Of a stretch of DNA of 64,000 nucleotides, positions 15,020-22,447 are shown one piece after another. Below the pieces are notes generated by a model. The model saw only the letters and a list, made by a program, of their open reading frames with translations. It was not told where the DNA came from and searched no databases. The stretch lies in assembly GCF_000423285.1 (NCBI RefSeq), contig NZ_AUHR01000003.1, positions 186,001 to 250,000 of the forward strand. The letters are read 5' to 3'. Within the stretch, counting starts at the first letter, position 1; the number at the start of each line of letters is the position of its first letter. The DNA comes from Laribacter hongkongensis DSM 14985 (GTDB taxonomy: Bacteria; Pseudomonadota; Gammaproteobacteria; Burkholderiales; Aquaspirillaceae). Both the position numbers and the translations under genes were made by a program.

Positions 15020-15722
15020 ACTTGTGGCGGTCATGCGCACGATCGTTGAAGAGGAAATCGGTGGAGTCCAGCTCCTGGTCCAGGACAAGGACGGTGACCC
15101 GCCGACCGGCCTGTTCGCCAGGGCTTTCAATTCGGCAATGGATCGCGCCATTGAGCGGATTGCCCGACTGGTTCCCAGATCCATGCTGGAGCGGATGGCT
15201 GCAGGCATGGTGCGGCGGGCCAACCAGCAGAACCACCGCCAGACCGCACAGGCCGTCAATGCCGCCATCGGCATCGACGTTGGTCAGATGATCGAGCGCT
15301 CACCATCCGTGGCTGCGCAGGTCGAAGCCGCCACGATCCATAACGTGAACCTGATCACCAGCATTCAGAGCCAGTATCTGGATCAGGTCCGCACCACAGT
15401 CATGCAGGCCGTGACCAGTGGCCAGCGACATGAATCGATCATTGCGTCGGTTCGCGAAACAGGCCGGGTTTCGGAAAGCCGGGCCCGGCTGATTGCCCGT
15501 GACCAGACCAACAAGCTGAACGGAGCGCTCACGAAAGCGCGCCAGACATCGCTTGGAGTGCGCCGCTATCGCTGGAGCGGTGCGAACGATGAGCGGGAGC
15601 GCGAAACGCACCGGGAGAACAACGGAAAAATTTTCAGCTGGGACGATCCGCCGCCCACTGGCCATCCCGGGGAGGACATCAACTGCAGGTGTGTCGCCAT
15701 CCCGATTATCGAACTTGACTAG
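14904..15722 (+). CDS. Head morphogenesis protein (SPP1 gp7 / Mu F type)
   Basis: ATG 14904 follows a strong GAGGAGG site inside the end of the portal gene. The 272-residue protein has the helical N-terminal part of the gp7/F family. It then has the conserved C-terminal motif: ARLIARDQTNKLNGALTKAR, YRWSGANDERERETHRENNG and the ending HPGEDINCRCVAIPI. Such minor head proteins associate with the portal and help DNA ejection and head assembly. A hairpin terminator follows immediately. Confidence 0.9.
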   Translation: MDLRQLLASQGRQTRRNRQLRPATPSKRTEVWYRQQLLELVAVMRTIVEEEIGGVQLLVQDKDGDPPTGLFARAFNSAMDRAIERIARLVPRSMLERMAAGMVRRANQQNHRQTAQAVNAAIGIDVGQMIERSPSVAAQVEAATIHNVNLITSIQSQYLDQVRTTVMQAVTSGQRHESIIASVRETGRVSESRARLIARDQTNKLNGALTKARQTSLGVRRYRWSGANDERERETHRENNGKIFSWDDPPPTGHPGEDINCRCVAIPIIELD

Positions 15723-15745
15723 CCCGGCCCGTGCCGGGCTTTCTC
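15721..15745 (+). terminator. Hairpin terminator inside the head operon
   Basis: AGCCCGGC (15721-15728) and GCCGGGCT (15733-15740) form a strong stem with loop CCGT, followed by TTCTC. The T-run is weak, so it may act as a partial terminator or an RNA-processing site rather than a full stop. Confidence 0.6.
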
Positions 15746-15749
15746 ATTC

Positions 15750-16907
15750 ATGAAACTGACCGCATACGATTTTCAGCCCTCATCGACCTCAAAACGCCGA
15801 CGGACTCCGCAGGGTTACCTGGTCGTGCCGGCCTTGTTCGCGCGCACCGGAATCCAGGAGTACGACGGATCCGAGGTCGGCGAGACACCGGGGCAGACAT
15901 ACCTGGTCGATCGCCCGGCTGAAGAGGTCTTTGCTCCGGAGTCGGTTGCCTCTTTCGAGGGCATGCCGATTGCCATTGGCCACCCGGATGACGGCATTAC
16001 TGCCGATACATGGCGCCAACTGGCCGTTGGCATGGTGCGCGACGTCCACCGCGAAGGGGATTTCCTCGCAGGGGAAATCTGGATCTGTGATGCCGATGCG
16101 ATTCGTCAGGTCGAGGTCTACGGCATCGAGGAACTCAGCGGAGGGTACTCATGCGAGCTGGTACCGGGCCATGGCGAGGTAGATTTCATCCAGACCCAAA
16201 TCAGAGGCAACCACGTCGCGCTCGTTCCGAGAGGGCGCTGCGGTGGGCAATGCAGGCTCGGAGACCAAGACAACAGGAGCAACAAGACCATGAAGAAGAC
16301 TCTTCTGGATTCCTTGCTGGTCGCACTCGGTATCGAAAAGCCGACCGAACAGCAAAAGGCAGCAGCCAAACTGGCACTCGCCACCCGTGACGAGGATCCG
16401 GAAACCCCGACAGACGAAGGGGATCCGAACAAGCCGGCTGATGAGGATACCCCGCAAAACCCGGTCCCTCCTGCCCCGCCTCAGAACAAGCCGGATGTAC
16501 CGGCCGATGAATGTGATCCGGCCAAACCGACCGACGAAGATCCGGCCCAGCAGATCGCGGCCCTTCAGCAGGCTCTGGCTGCCGCGAACGCCAGGATTGC
16601 AGAGCTGACCCAGGCAGCCACTGATACAGCCGAGGCTCAGACCGTCGCTGCCGATGCGGCACGTGTGGTGCCCGGCATCCAGGTGACGGCGAAGGATAGC
16701 GCCCGCTCGATCCGAGAGAAGGTGATCCTGCACAAAGGTATCGAGAGCAAGGATGGACTGAAGCGCATGAGCGACTGCGAAGTCAAGGCGCTCTACCAAC
16801 TGGCCAAGTACCAGGACGGTACCGGGCTTGGCCGTGCCTTGCTGGGAGACAACGAGAAAGCACCGGCAGGTGTCGATTACAACCAGCTCTACGGGAGCAA
16901 GCAATGA
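15750..16907 (+). CDS. Prohead protease (DUF2213) fused to scaffold
   Basis: Residues 1-165 match DUF2213 head maturation proteases, with likely catalytic residues S130 in ELSGGYSCEL and H155 in IRGNHVALVP. Residues 181-385 form a scaffold-like part: a helix, a long acidic Pro/Asp/Glu linker with repeated PTDE/DPxKP units, a coiled coil (QQIAALQQALAAANARIAEL), and a basic C-terminal domain. The protease should cleave the scaffold and itself during capsid maturation. An internal in-frame start at 16290 could release the scaffold alone. Confidence 0.85.
   Translation: MKLTAYDFQPSSTSKRRRTPQGYLVVPALFARTGIQEYDGSEVGETPGQTYLVDRPAEEVFAPESVASFEGMPIAIGHPDDGITADTWRQLAVGMVRDVHREGDFLAGEIWICDADAIRQVEVYGIEELSGGYSCELVPGHGEVDFIQTQIRGNHVALVPRGRCGGQCRLGDQDNRSNKTMKKTLLDSLLVALGIEKPTEQQKAAAKLALATRDEDPETPTDEGDPNKPADEDTPQNPVPPAPPQNKPDVPADECDPAKPTDEDPAQQIAALQQALAAANARIAELTQAATDTAEAQTVAADAARVVPGIQVTAKDSARSIREKVILHKGIESKDGLKRMSDCEVKALYQLAKYQDGTGLGRALLGDNEKAPAGVDYNQLYGSKQ
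16290..16907 (+). CDS. Possible nested scaffold protein from an internal start
   Basis: Codon 181 of the protease-scaffold gene is an ATG (16290) preceded by AGGAG at 16275-16279. From here the same frame encodes a 205-residue protein beginning MKKTLLDSLLVALGIEKPTE, exactly at the boundary between protease and scaffold domains. Lambda makes its scaffold Nu3 in this way, from inside the protease gene C. I see a usable ribosome-binding site and a domain boundary; independent translation is inferred. Confidence 0.5.
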   Translation: MKKTLLDSLLVALGIEKPTEQQKAAAKLALATRDEDPETPTDEGDPNKPADEDTPQNPVPPAPPQNKPDVPADECDPAKPTDEDPAQQIAALQQALAAANARIAELTQAATDTAEAQTVAADAARVVPGIQVTAKDSARSIREKVILHKGIESKDGLKRMSDCEVKALYQLAKYQDGTGLGRALLGDNEKAPAGVDYNQLYGSKQ

Positions 16908-17347
16908 CCTACAAGTCGCAAAACCTGACTGCCTTTGCTGGCCAGATCAGTAAGGCAGGCGAGTCACTGGCTCGTGCAACTGGCGAACAGAACGTTGGCA
17001 CCACCCCTGTGGCGGCCGGGCGCTTTGTGGCCCTGGCTGCCGGTGGCATCAAGGAGCTGGCTGCAGTTACTGATGTTGTGGCCGGTGTGGTCGTGCGATC
17101 ACCAGTCCAGTCCGAATACCAGCCTGACGAATACCTGAGCGTGGGCAGGGTTGGTCACGGGGACGGCATCTGGGTTGTGCTGGAAGGCTCGGCCGAGCGT
17201 GGGGACAAGGTTTTCATCCGCGCTGTTGCCGAAGACAGCAAGCCAGCTGGATCCGTTCTGGCAGCCGAGGTCAGTGAAAAAACCGTTCCCTCGGACTTCC
17301 ATATCCTCAATGTTACCGCCGGCCTGGCCGAAATCGGCCGCCTGTAA
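16904..17347 (+). CDS. Capsid decoration / structural cement protein
   Basis: The 147-residue protein overlaps the scaffold stop by four bases. It is beta-rich with repeated small hydrophobic strands (RFVALAAGGIKELAAVTDVVAGVVV and YLSVGRVGHGDGIWVVLEG). It resembles the gp24-type cement proteins that lie between the scaffold and capsid genes in phages of this type. Such proteins bind the outside of the capsid after expansion. The assignment relies on fold pattern and position. Confidence 0.7.
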   Translation: MTYKSQNLTAFAGQISKAGESLARATGEQNVGTTPVAAGRFVALAAGGIKELAAVTDVVAGVVVRSPVQSEYQPDEYLSVGRVGHGDGIWVVLEGSAERGDKVFIRAVAEDSKPAGSVLAAEVSEKTVPSDFHILNVTAGLAEIGRL

Positions 17348-17357
17348 AGGACACCCC

Positions 17358-18284
17358 ATGCAATTCACCCTCAAAGACGGTCTCAACATCCTGATCCCGG
17401 CACTGGCACAGTTCCGCGAGCAGATGGTGACCGAGAAATACCCGGAGATCGTGTTCCCGCAGTTCGTGACGATCGACAGTTCTGGCGGTCGCGGCCTGAT
17501 GGAAAAAATGCACTTCAGTGTCGAATCGGCCAGTGATCTGGACGATGGCCTTGTCGGTGACAAGACCACTTCGATCGATACCGTCGAGGTCGACTTCACA
17601 CCGGGATCGGCAGCGGTCGTGTCGTGGGCTAAGGGTGTCACCTACACCCTGCGCGAACTGGAGATCTGTGCGCGCCTGAAGATCGACGTGAATACCGAAA
17701 AAATGCGGGTCTTGCGCCAGAACGCTGACCAGACCCTGCAAAAGGTGGCCTTCCTCGGCCACGCCCGTGACACGCGAATCAAGGGCCTGCTGAATTCCGA
17801 CAAGGTCGAAGCTGTTGGCATCAAGGGCGGCAAACCTTTCGCGGAAGGCGCCGCAGACGAAAACGCAGCGGCACTGATCGACATGTTCACCCGTGTGCTG
17901 ACCAGTACCGACCTGATTGCAGCGCCGGATACGCTGGCCATCCCGATGCTCGACTACGTGACCCTTGGCAGCCAGCCGCGTGGTGAAGGACGCGATACCA
18001 CGGTACTGAAGTACGTGACCGATGCGTTGGCCGGCATTGCCGGTAAACCGGTCAACCTGAAGCCGATCCCCCTGAAGCTGGCGGACAAGGCCGGTAACGG
18101 TGGCAAAAAGCGTGCACTTGCCTACATCAACGATGCACAGCACGTCGTGATGGACATTCCCTCTCCTCCGGAAGTGCTGGATGTCCAGCCGAAGGGCCTG
18201 CTTGCCTGGCAGACCGGCATCCGCATGGATTTCGGCGGTGTCACGTTCCTCGAGCCGCAGAGCGCCAAGTACATCGACTACTGA
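17358..18284 (+). CDS. Major capsid protein (DUF2184-like)
   Basis: ATG 17358 begins a 308-residue protein, MQFTLKDGLNILIPALAQFR. It has the expected features of an HK97-fold capsid protein of the DUF2184/encapsulin-like group: an N-terminal helix, RELEICARLKIDVNTEKMRVL, a central strand with TLAIPMLDYVTLGSQPRGEG, and a C-terminal strand QTGIRMDFGGVTFLEPQSAKYIDY. It follows protease-scaffold and decoration genes, the standard order. I see no N-terminal scaffold domain, so cleavage by the protease, if any, would remove little. Confidence 0.88.
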   Translation: MQFTLKDGLNILIPALAQFREQMVTEKYPEIVFPQFVTIDSSGGRGLMEKMHFSVESASDLDDGLVGDKTTSIDTVEVDFTPGSAAVVSWAKGVTYTLRELEICARLKIDVNTEKMRVLRQNADQTLQKVAFLGHARDTRIKGLLNSDKVEAVGIKGGKPFAEGAADENAAALIDMFTRVLTSTDLIAAPDTLAIPMLDYVTLGSQPRGEGRDTTVLKYVTDALAGIAGKPVNLKPIPLKLADKAGNGGKKRALAYINDAQHVVMDIPSPPEVLDVQPKGLLAWQTGIRMDFGGVTFLEPQSAKYIDY

Positions 18285-18296
18285 CCGGGGACCACC

Positions 18297-18668
18297 ATGG
18301 CAGAGCCAACCGTTGACGATCTGGTCGCCAGATACCCTGAATTCAGCAAGGCCGACCCTAACCAGGTCGGCCTTCTGATTTCCGAGGCAGCGCTTGAAGT
18401 GGATGCCGGCACCTGGGGCAAATTCCACGGTGCCGGCATCATGGCCCTGGCGGCGCACCTGCTGGCCTTGGCCAGGCAGACCTCCAAGGGTGCCGCAGCC
18501 GCATCCGGGCAAGTGACCGGCAAGAAGGCGGGCGACATCCAGTTGAACTACGCGGCCGCGCCGGTCGCTGGCATGGCTGATGCCCTGCTGGCAACGACCG
18601 TCTACGGCCAGCGCTACCTGCAGCTGCGCAGTCTTGTGGCCTTCGGGATCCGGGTGGTAACGCCATGA
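18297..18668 (+). CDS. Head-tail connector, DUF4054-like
   Basis: The 123-residue protein opens VDDLVARYPEFSKADPNQVG, the typical DUF4054 N-terminus, and continues with four helices including GAGIMALAAHLLALARQ. Proteins of this family are gp6/gp15-type adaptors that extend the portal ring. It lies directly after the capsid gene, and its stop overlaps the next start. Confidence 0.8.
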   Translation: MAEPTVDDLVARYPEFSKADPNQVGLLISEAALEVDAGTWGKFHGAGIMALAAHLLALARQTSKGAAAASGQVTGKKAGDIQLNYAAAPVAGMADALLATTVYGQRYLQLRSLVAFGIRVVTP

Positions 18669-19120
18669 CGATGCCTGATCTCGGCAGCCTGCTGCGGCTG
18701 CAGCAGATCATTGCCGAAGCTACTGCGAAGTCTGTCGTGGTTGGCGTGCCAGCGAACAAGAATGGCAGAGAAGAAGGCGTACTGGGCAATGCAGACGTCG
18801 CGATCATCCATGAGATGGGTGTACCAGAACGCGGCATCCCGGAACGGTCATTCCTGCGCAAAACGATGCTCGAGAAGCACCAGAACCATCAGGAACTGGC
18901 AGCCAAGGTCATGCGCAAGGTCCTAGCCGGAGACATGGTGGTCGAGCATGCACTCGAGCTGATCGGCATCGCTGCCGCGGGCGATGTGCAGGAAACCATC
19001 GAACGCGGAGATTTTGCTCCACTGTCGCCAGCCACGATCCACCGAAAGGGCAGCAGCAAGGCGCTGATCGACAAAGGTGAGCTACGCCAGTCCATCACCA
19101 GCGAGGTTCGTGATGCTTGA
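18665..19120 (+). CDS. Head-tail joining / virion morphogenesis protein
   Basis: The 151-residue protein has the pattern of HK97 gp10/Mu gpG-like neck proteins: VVVGVPANKNGREEGVLGNA, a core of IIHEMGVPERGIPERSFLRK, and the ending RKGSSKALIDKGELRQSITS. The family stops or joins at the portal-tail interface. It is translationally coupled to genes on both sides. I am confident of its place in the neck module but less sure of the exact role. Confidence 0.75.
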   Translation: MTMPDLGSLLRLQQIIAEATAKSVVVGVPANKNGREEGVLGNADVAIIHEMGVPERGIPERSFLRKTMLEKHQNHQELAAKVMRKVLAGDMVVEHALELIGIAAAGDVQETIERGDFAPLSPATIHRKGSSKALIDKGELRQSITSEVRDA

Positions 19121-19481
19121 TGTGTCTGAAATCTTCGATGACCCGGATCTGGCACAGGAGGTCGACTTCGAGACCCGCGGCGGCTCATTCGATGCCAGCG
19201 GTCAGTGGGTCGACGAATACACCCCGGTCACGATGATGGCTGTCGTCCATGCCACCAAGCCTGATGACCTGACATTGCTGCCCGAAGGCGAGCGGCATTT
19301 GCCGGCCAGGAAGGTCATGACCACCCGCCCGCTCACCGTGGGCGATTTCCTGCTGTATCAGGGCGCGCGATGGCGCGTGTCTGCCTCTTCCGACTGGTCT
19401 GAATATGGGTTCCACAACGCTATCGCAACTCGACACAACGGGCTTGCGGCACCTGCTCAGGAGGCTTTTGTCGTTACCTGA
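19113..19481 (+). CDS. Head-tail connector, 122 aa
   Basis: I chose ATG 19113 (MLDVSEIFDDPDLAQEVDFE), which overlaps the upstream stop by eight bases, over an earlier in-frame start buried in the previous gene. The protein is beta-rich and ends with LLYQGARWRVSASSDWSEYG, similar to the head-closure protein group. Its position between the gp10-like and tail-terminator genes supports a head-closure role. The family is not certain. Confidence 0.65.
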   Translation: MLDVSEIFDDPDLAQEVDFETRGGSFDASGQWVDEYTPVTMMAVVHATKPDDLTLLPEGERHLPARKVMTTRPLTVGDFLLYQGARWRVSASSDWSEYGFHNAIATRHNGLAAPAQEAFVVT

Positions 19482-19905
19482 CGGCTCCGTTCGAGCAGCC
19501 GACCAGGCAGCCCCTGCAGACCGGCACGGTCCGTTCATGACTGTTCGTGTCGTGACCACCGTCGAGATCGGACAGGCCCGGCGGACGTTCGACGGCGAGC
19601 GCGAGATCGAAACGGTCTCGCAGACCTGCCTGAGCACGGTCAGCGTCCAGGCATTCGGTACGAACGCCTATGCGCTGATGCAAAAGCTGCGCGCCCTGCT
19701 GGAGTCGAGTGCTGGCATGTCAGGCCTCAAGGCACTGCACTGCACGGTGCTGTCCATGACCCCTGTCCGCAACCTGACCGGAATCATCGGTATCGGCATC
19801 GAGGAACGCGCCAACGTCGATCTGACCATCAACCACGACCACATCGTCGAAATCGATCTGCGCCGTATAGACGAGGCGCCAGTCATCACATATCCGGAGC
19901 AATGA
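19405..19905 (+). CDS. Tail terminator / neck protein
   Basis: The 166-residue gene overlaps the previous one by 77 bp in another frame. The product begins MGSTTLSQLDTTGLRHLLRR and contains TVRVVTTVEIGQARRTFDGE and a C-terminal LTINHDHIVEIDLRRIDEAP. This is the pattern of the LIC_12616-type neck terminator proteins of myoviruses. Such proteins cap the tail tube before head joining. It is immediately followed by the sheath gene, which fits. Confidence 0.7.
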   Translation: MGSTTLSQLDTTGLRHLLRRLLSLPDGSVRAADQAAPADRHGPFMTVRVVTTVEIGQARRTFDGEREIETVSQTCLSTVSVQAFGTNAYALMQKLRALLESSAGMSGLKALHCTVLSMTPVRNLTGIIGIGIEERANVDLTINHDHIVEIDLRRIDEAPVITYPEQ

Positions 19906-19908
19906 CCC

Positions 19909-21414
19909 ATGTCTCTCCCTCTCAACCTGATCGTGAACGTCCAGCTGAATACCCAGCCGGTATCGTCAGCGCGTCGGGATTTTGGCACTCTGGCCCTGTT
20001 CACTCCCGAGCAGGGCAATGTATTCAGTGACGCAGCCACACTGTATGTAGATTGTGCCAGCCAAGGCGATGTCGAGACAGCCTTTGGCACCAATTCGGAA
20101 ACAGCCCGTGCCAGTCGACCGTTCTTTGCCCAGACTCCACGGCCGAAATCCATGATGGTGGCCCGCTGGGTACGAGCTGAACGCATCATCCCGGCGGTGA
20201 AGTCGGCACTGTCCGGATCGCCGCTGAGCAATACACTGGCTGAACTGAAGGCTGTCACGGATGGTCGGTTGTCGCTGGCCATCGGCGCCAGCCGGTTCGA
20301 TGTGACCGGTCTCGACCTCTCTTCCGTGGTTGACCTGCAGGGCGTGGCCTCTGTCATCGATGCGAAGATCACGGCAAAGAACGTATCGTGCCGGTATGAC
20401 GCCGTAGGCAACCGGTTCATCGTCGAAGCCGATGTGGCCGGTGCTGACGATGCAACCCGGATCAGTTACGCAACCGACAGCACCGGTGCCGGTACCTACC
20501 TCGGTGGCATGTTGAAGCTGGAGGCCGGCCAGGCCGACATTACCGCCGGCGCGAATGCGGTGACGCTCCCGGCCGAGACCCTGCCGGAGGCGTTTGCCCG
20601 CCTGCAGGACAAGAATCCGTCATGGTATGCAGCCGTGCCTGCTGCACAGCTTGGCGACGACGAAATCGAAGCTGCATCGGGATGGATTCAGGCTGCCGAC
20701 AAGAAGATTTTCGGCTACACGACCACCAAGGCCAGCCACATCGAATTTTCCCAGGGCAATGTTTTCAAGACGCTCTACGACCGGCAGGCATACCGCACCG
20801 TTGCCCTGTACGACCGGGATGATTACTACGCCGCCATGTCATGGCTGGCCCGTGCCCTGTCGGTCAATTTTGCAGCCAACAATTCCACGCTGACGATGAA
20901 GTTCAAGGATTTGCCGGGCATCACGCCCGATAACCTGACACTGACCGAAGCGAAAAAATGCACCAGGCTGGGTATCAACTTTTACACCTACTACGACGAC
21001 ACGGCGATGGTTGCCGAAGGAACGGTCATTGGTGGCAGGTTCTTCGATGAGATCCACATCCTCGACTGGTTCGTCGATGCCGTGCAGAAGGAAGTCTTTG
21101 CCGTTCTGAAACGGTCACCAACCAAGATCCCGCTGACGGATGCCGGTACTGCCAGGTTGATCGCTGCCGTCAAGAAAGTCGCACGCGAAGGTGTCAAAAA
21201 CGGTGCATTCGCGCCCGGCATCTGGAACGGCGATCCGTTCGGCACGCTGGAGAGCGGCGACCGTCTTGATGACGGGTTCTATGTCTGGGCCGATACCGTC
21301 GACAACCTGTCGACATCTGACAGGGAAAGCCGCAAGGCGCCTCCCCTGCAAGTCGCCATCAAGCTTGCCGGCGCCATCCATGGTGTCGACATCATCGTCA
21401 ACTTCGACCGCTAA
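19909..21414 (+). CDS. Contractile tail sheath protein (DUF3383)
   Basis: The 501-residue protein matches DUF3383: an N-terminal strand LPLNLIVNVQLNTQPVSSAR, then FGTLALFTPEQGNVF and SRPFFAQTPRPKSMMVARWV. The C-terminal half has a helix with KKVAREGVKNGAFAPGIWNG and an ending PPLQVAIKLAGAIHGVDIIV. DUF3383 proteins form the contractile sheath of myoviruses. Its presence shows the particle has a contractile tail although the control region is lambda-like. Confidence 0.9.
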   Translation: MSLPLNLIVNVQLNTQPVSSARRDFGTLALFTPEQGNVFSDAATLYVDCASQGDVETAFGTNSETARASRPFFAQTPRPKSMMVARWVRAERIIPAVKSALSGSPLSNTLAELKAVTDGRLSLAIGASRFDVTGLDLSSVVDLQGVASVIDAKITAKNVSCRYDAVGNRFIVEADVAGADDATRISYATDSTGAGTYLGGMLKLEAGQADITAGANAVTLPAETLPEAFARLQDKNPSWYAAVPAAQLGDDEIEAASGWIQAADKKIFGYTTTKASHIEFSQGNVFKTLYDRQAYRTVALYDRDDYYAAMSWLARALSVNFAANNSTLTMKFKDLPGITPDNLTLTEAKKCTRLGINFYTYYDDTAMVAEGTVIGGRFFDEIHILDWFVDAVQKEVFAVLKRSPTKIPLTDAGTARLIAAVKKVAREGVKNGAFAPGIWNGDPFGTLESGDRLDDGFYVWADTVDNLSTSDRESRKAPPLQVAIKLAGAIHGVDIIVNFDR

Positions 21415-21426
21415 TGAGGTCCATAC

Positions 21427-21864
21427 ATGACTGCAAAGTTTGACCCGAAGCAGGTATCTGTCCTGCTCAACGGCTACGAGATCAGCGACTGGGCGGATGG
21501 TTCCGACGTGATCTCGTACAAGGCCGTCACGGATGCCGGAAGCTACACGATCGGGGCCAATGGTACCGGGGTATTCATCGCCAATCCGGACGAGTCCCAC
21601 GTGCTGGTGCTGAAGCTCAAACAGCACTCACCAGAAAACAAGTGGCTGAATGACCAGTTCCGCCAACAGCGCAAACAGATCAAGTCGTTCACCCCGTTCA
21701 CGCTTGAGATCCGCGACCTCCTGAACGAGGACGTGGCGACGGGTGTAAACGGCTTTTTCACCACACCAACCGACTTCACCCGTGGCGCAGGCCACAACCC
21801 GCATGCCTGGACGATCGTGTTCGAGTCCGGCGACATCAAACAGGAAAAGGGATGGGCTAACTGA
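21427..21864 (+). CDS. Tail tube protein (DUF3277-like)
   Basis: The 145-residue protein follows the sheath gene, as tube genes do. It reads as a single beta-rich domain: FDPKQVSVLLNGYEISDWAD, DAGSYTIGANGTGVFIANPD and NPHAWTIVFESGDIKQEKGW. This matches the DUF3277 tube proteins of small myophages. Tube subunits stack as hexameric rings inside the sheath. The stop overlaps the start of the chaperone gene. Confidence 0.82.
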   Translation: MTAKFDPKQVSVLLNGYEISDWADGSDVISYKAVTDAGSYTIGANGTGVFIANPDESHVLVLKLKQHSPENKWLNDQFRQQRKQIKSFTPFTLEIRDLLNEDVATGVNGFFTTPTDFTRGAGHNPHAWTIVFESGDIKQEKGWAN

Positions 21865-22292
21865 TGGATAACGAAAAGCGGATCACTCTGGACGGCATCA
21901 CCTACATCATGACGCCGGCCAACGCCAATCTGGCATGGGACGTACTCAAACGTGCCGGTCGTTTGCTGAACGGGGTTGAAGTATCGAAGGATGATGCCAA
22001 GGGCGGTGCCGGCAAAGCCATCGGAGCAATCCTGAGCAACCTCGGGGATCCGGCCGTAACCGAAATCGAAAACCTGGTGTTCGGCCATACCAACGTGGTA
22101 CCCGCCGATGGCAAGCCGTTCCGCCTGCAGGACAAGCGTGCCGAACATTTCAACCAGTACCGCGGCCACATGATGCCGCTGCTGATGCAGGGAGCCAGCT
22201 ACCAGTTCGGCGATTTTTTTACCGGAGGCATGGCCGCACTGGGTCAGCTGTTCCCGAACATGACACAGCTGGTCTTGCCGCCGACGCCGTAG
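21864..22292 (+). CDS. Tail assembly chaperone, short form
   Basis: The 142-residue protein begins MDNEKRITLDGITYIMTPAN and is helical. It sits between tube and tape-measure genes, where tail assembly chaperones (lambda gpG position) are found. Its last third is dual-coding, because a T_TTT_TTT heptamer at 22214-22220 allows some ribosomes to shift to the -1 frame and make a longer protein. I know no named family for it. The call rests on position plus the frameshift arrangement. Confidence 0.72.
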   Translation: MDNEKRITLDGITYIMTPANANLAWDVLKRAGRLLNGVEVSKDDAKGGAGKAIGAILSNLGDPAVTEIENLVFGHTNVVPADGKPFRLQDKRAEHFNQYRGHMMPLLMQGASYQFGDFFTGGMAALGQLFPNMTQLVLPPTP

Positions 22293-22447
22293 TCGACTGG
22301 TTCCTGTTCGCCCCCGTAATGCGCCGCCTGTGCACCCTGCACGAGCTGCGCACCGTCTACACCTTGTCTGACCTGCTCGATTTCCACGATGCGATTGCCG
22401 AGTGGGATGAGGCACAGCGCAAGGCGCAAGAAAGGCCTCCGGCATGA
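21864..22447 (+). CDS. Tail assembly chaperone, -1 frameshift fusion form
   Basis: Frame 0 reads GAT TTT TTT ACC at 22212-22223, so seven T at 22214-22220 form a perfect -1 slippery site (T TTT TTT). After a -1 shift the frame stays open without stops from 22220 to the TGA at 22445-22447. It adds 75 residues that end in a helix-rich tail (DWFLFAPVMRRLCTLHELRT then DLLDFHDAIAEWDEAQRKAQ), giving about 194 residues. This extension has no start codon of its own and ends by overlapping the tape-measure ATG. Lambda G/GT works the same way: the fused form holds the tape measure during tail assembly. Confidence 0.82.
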
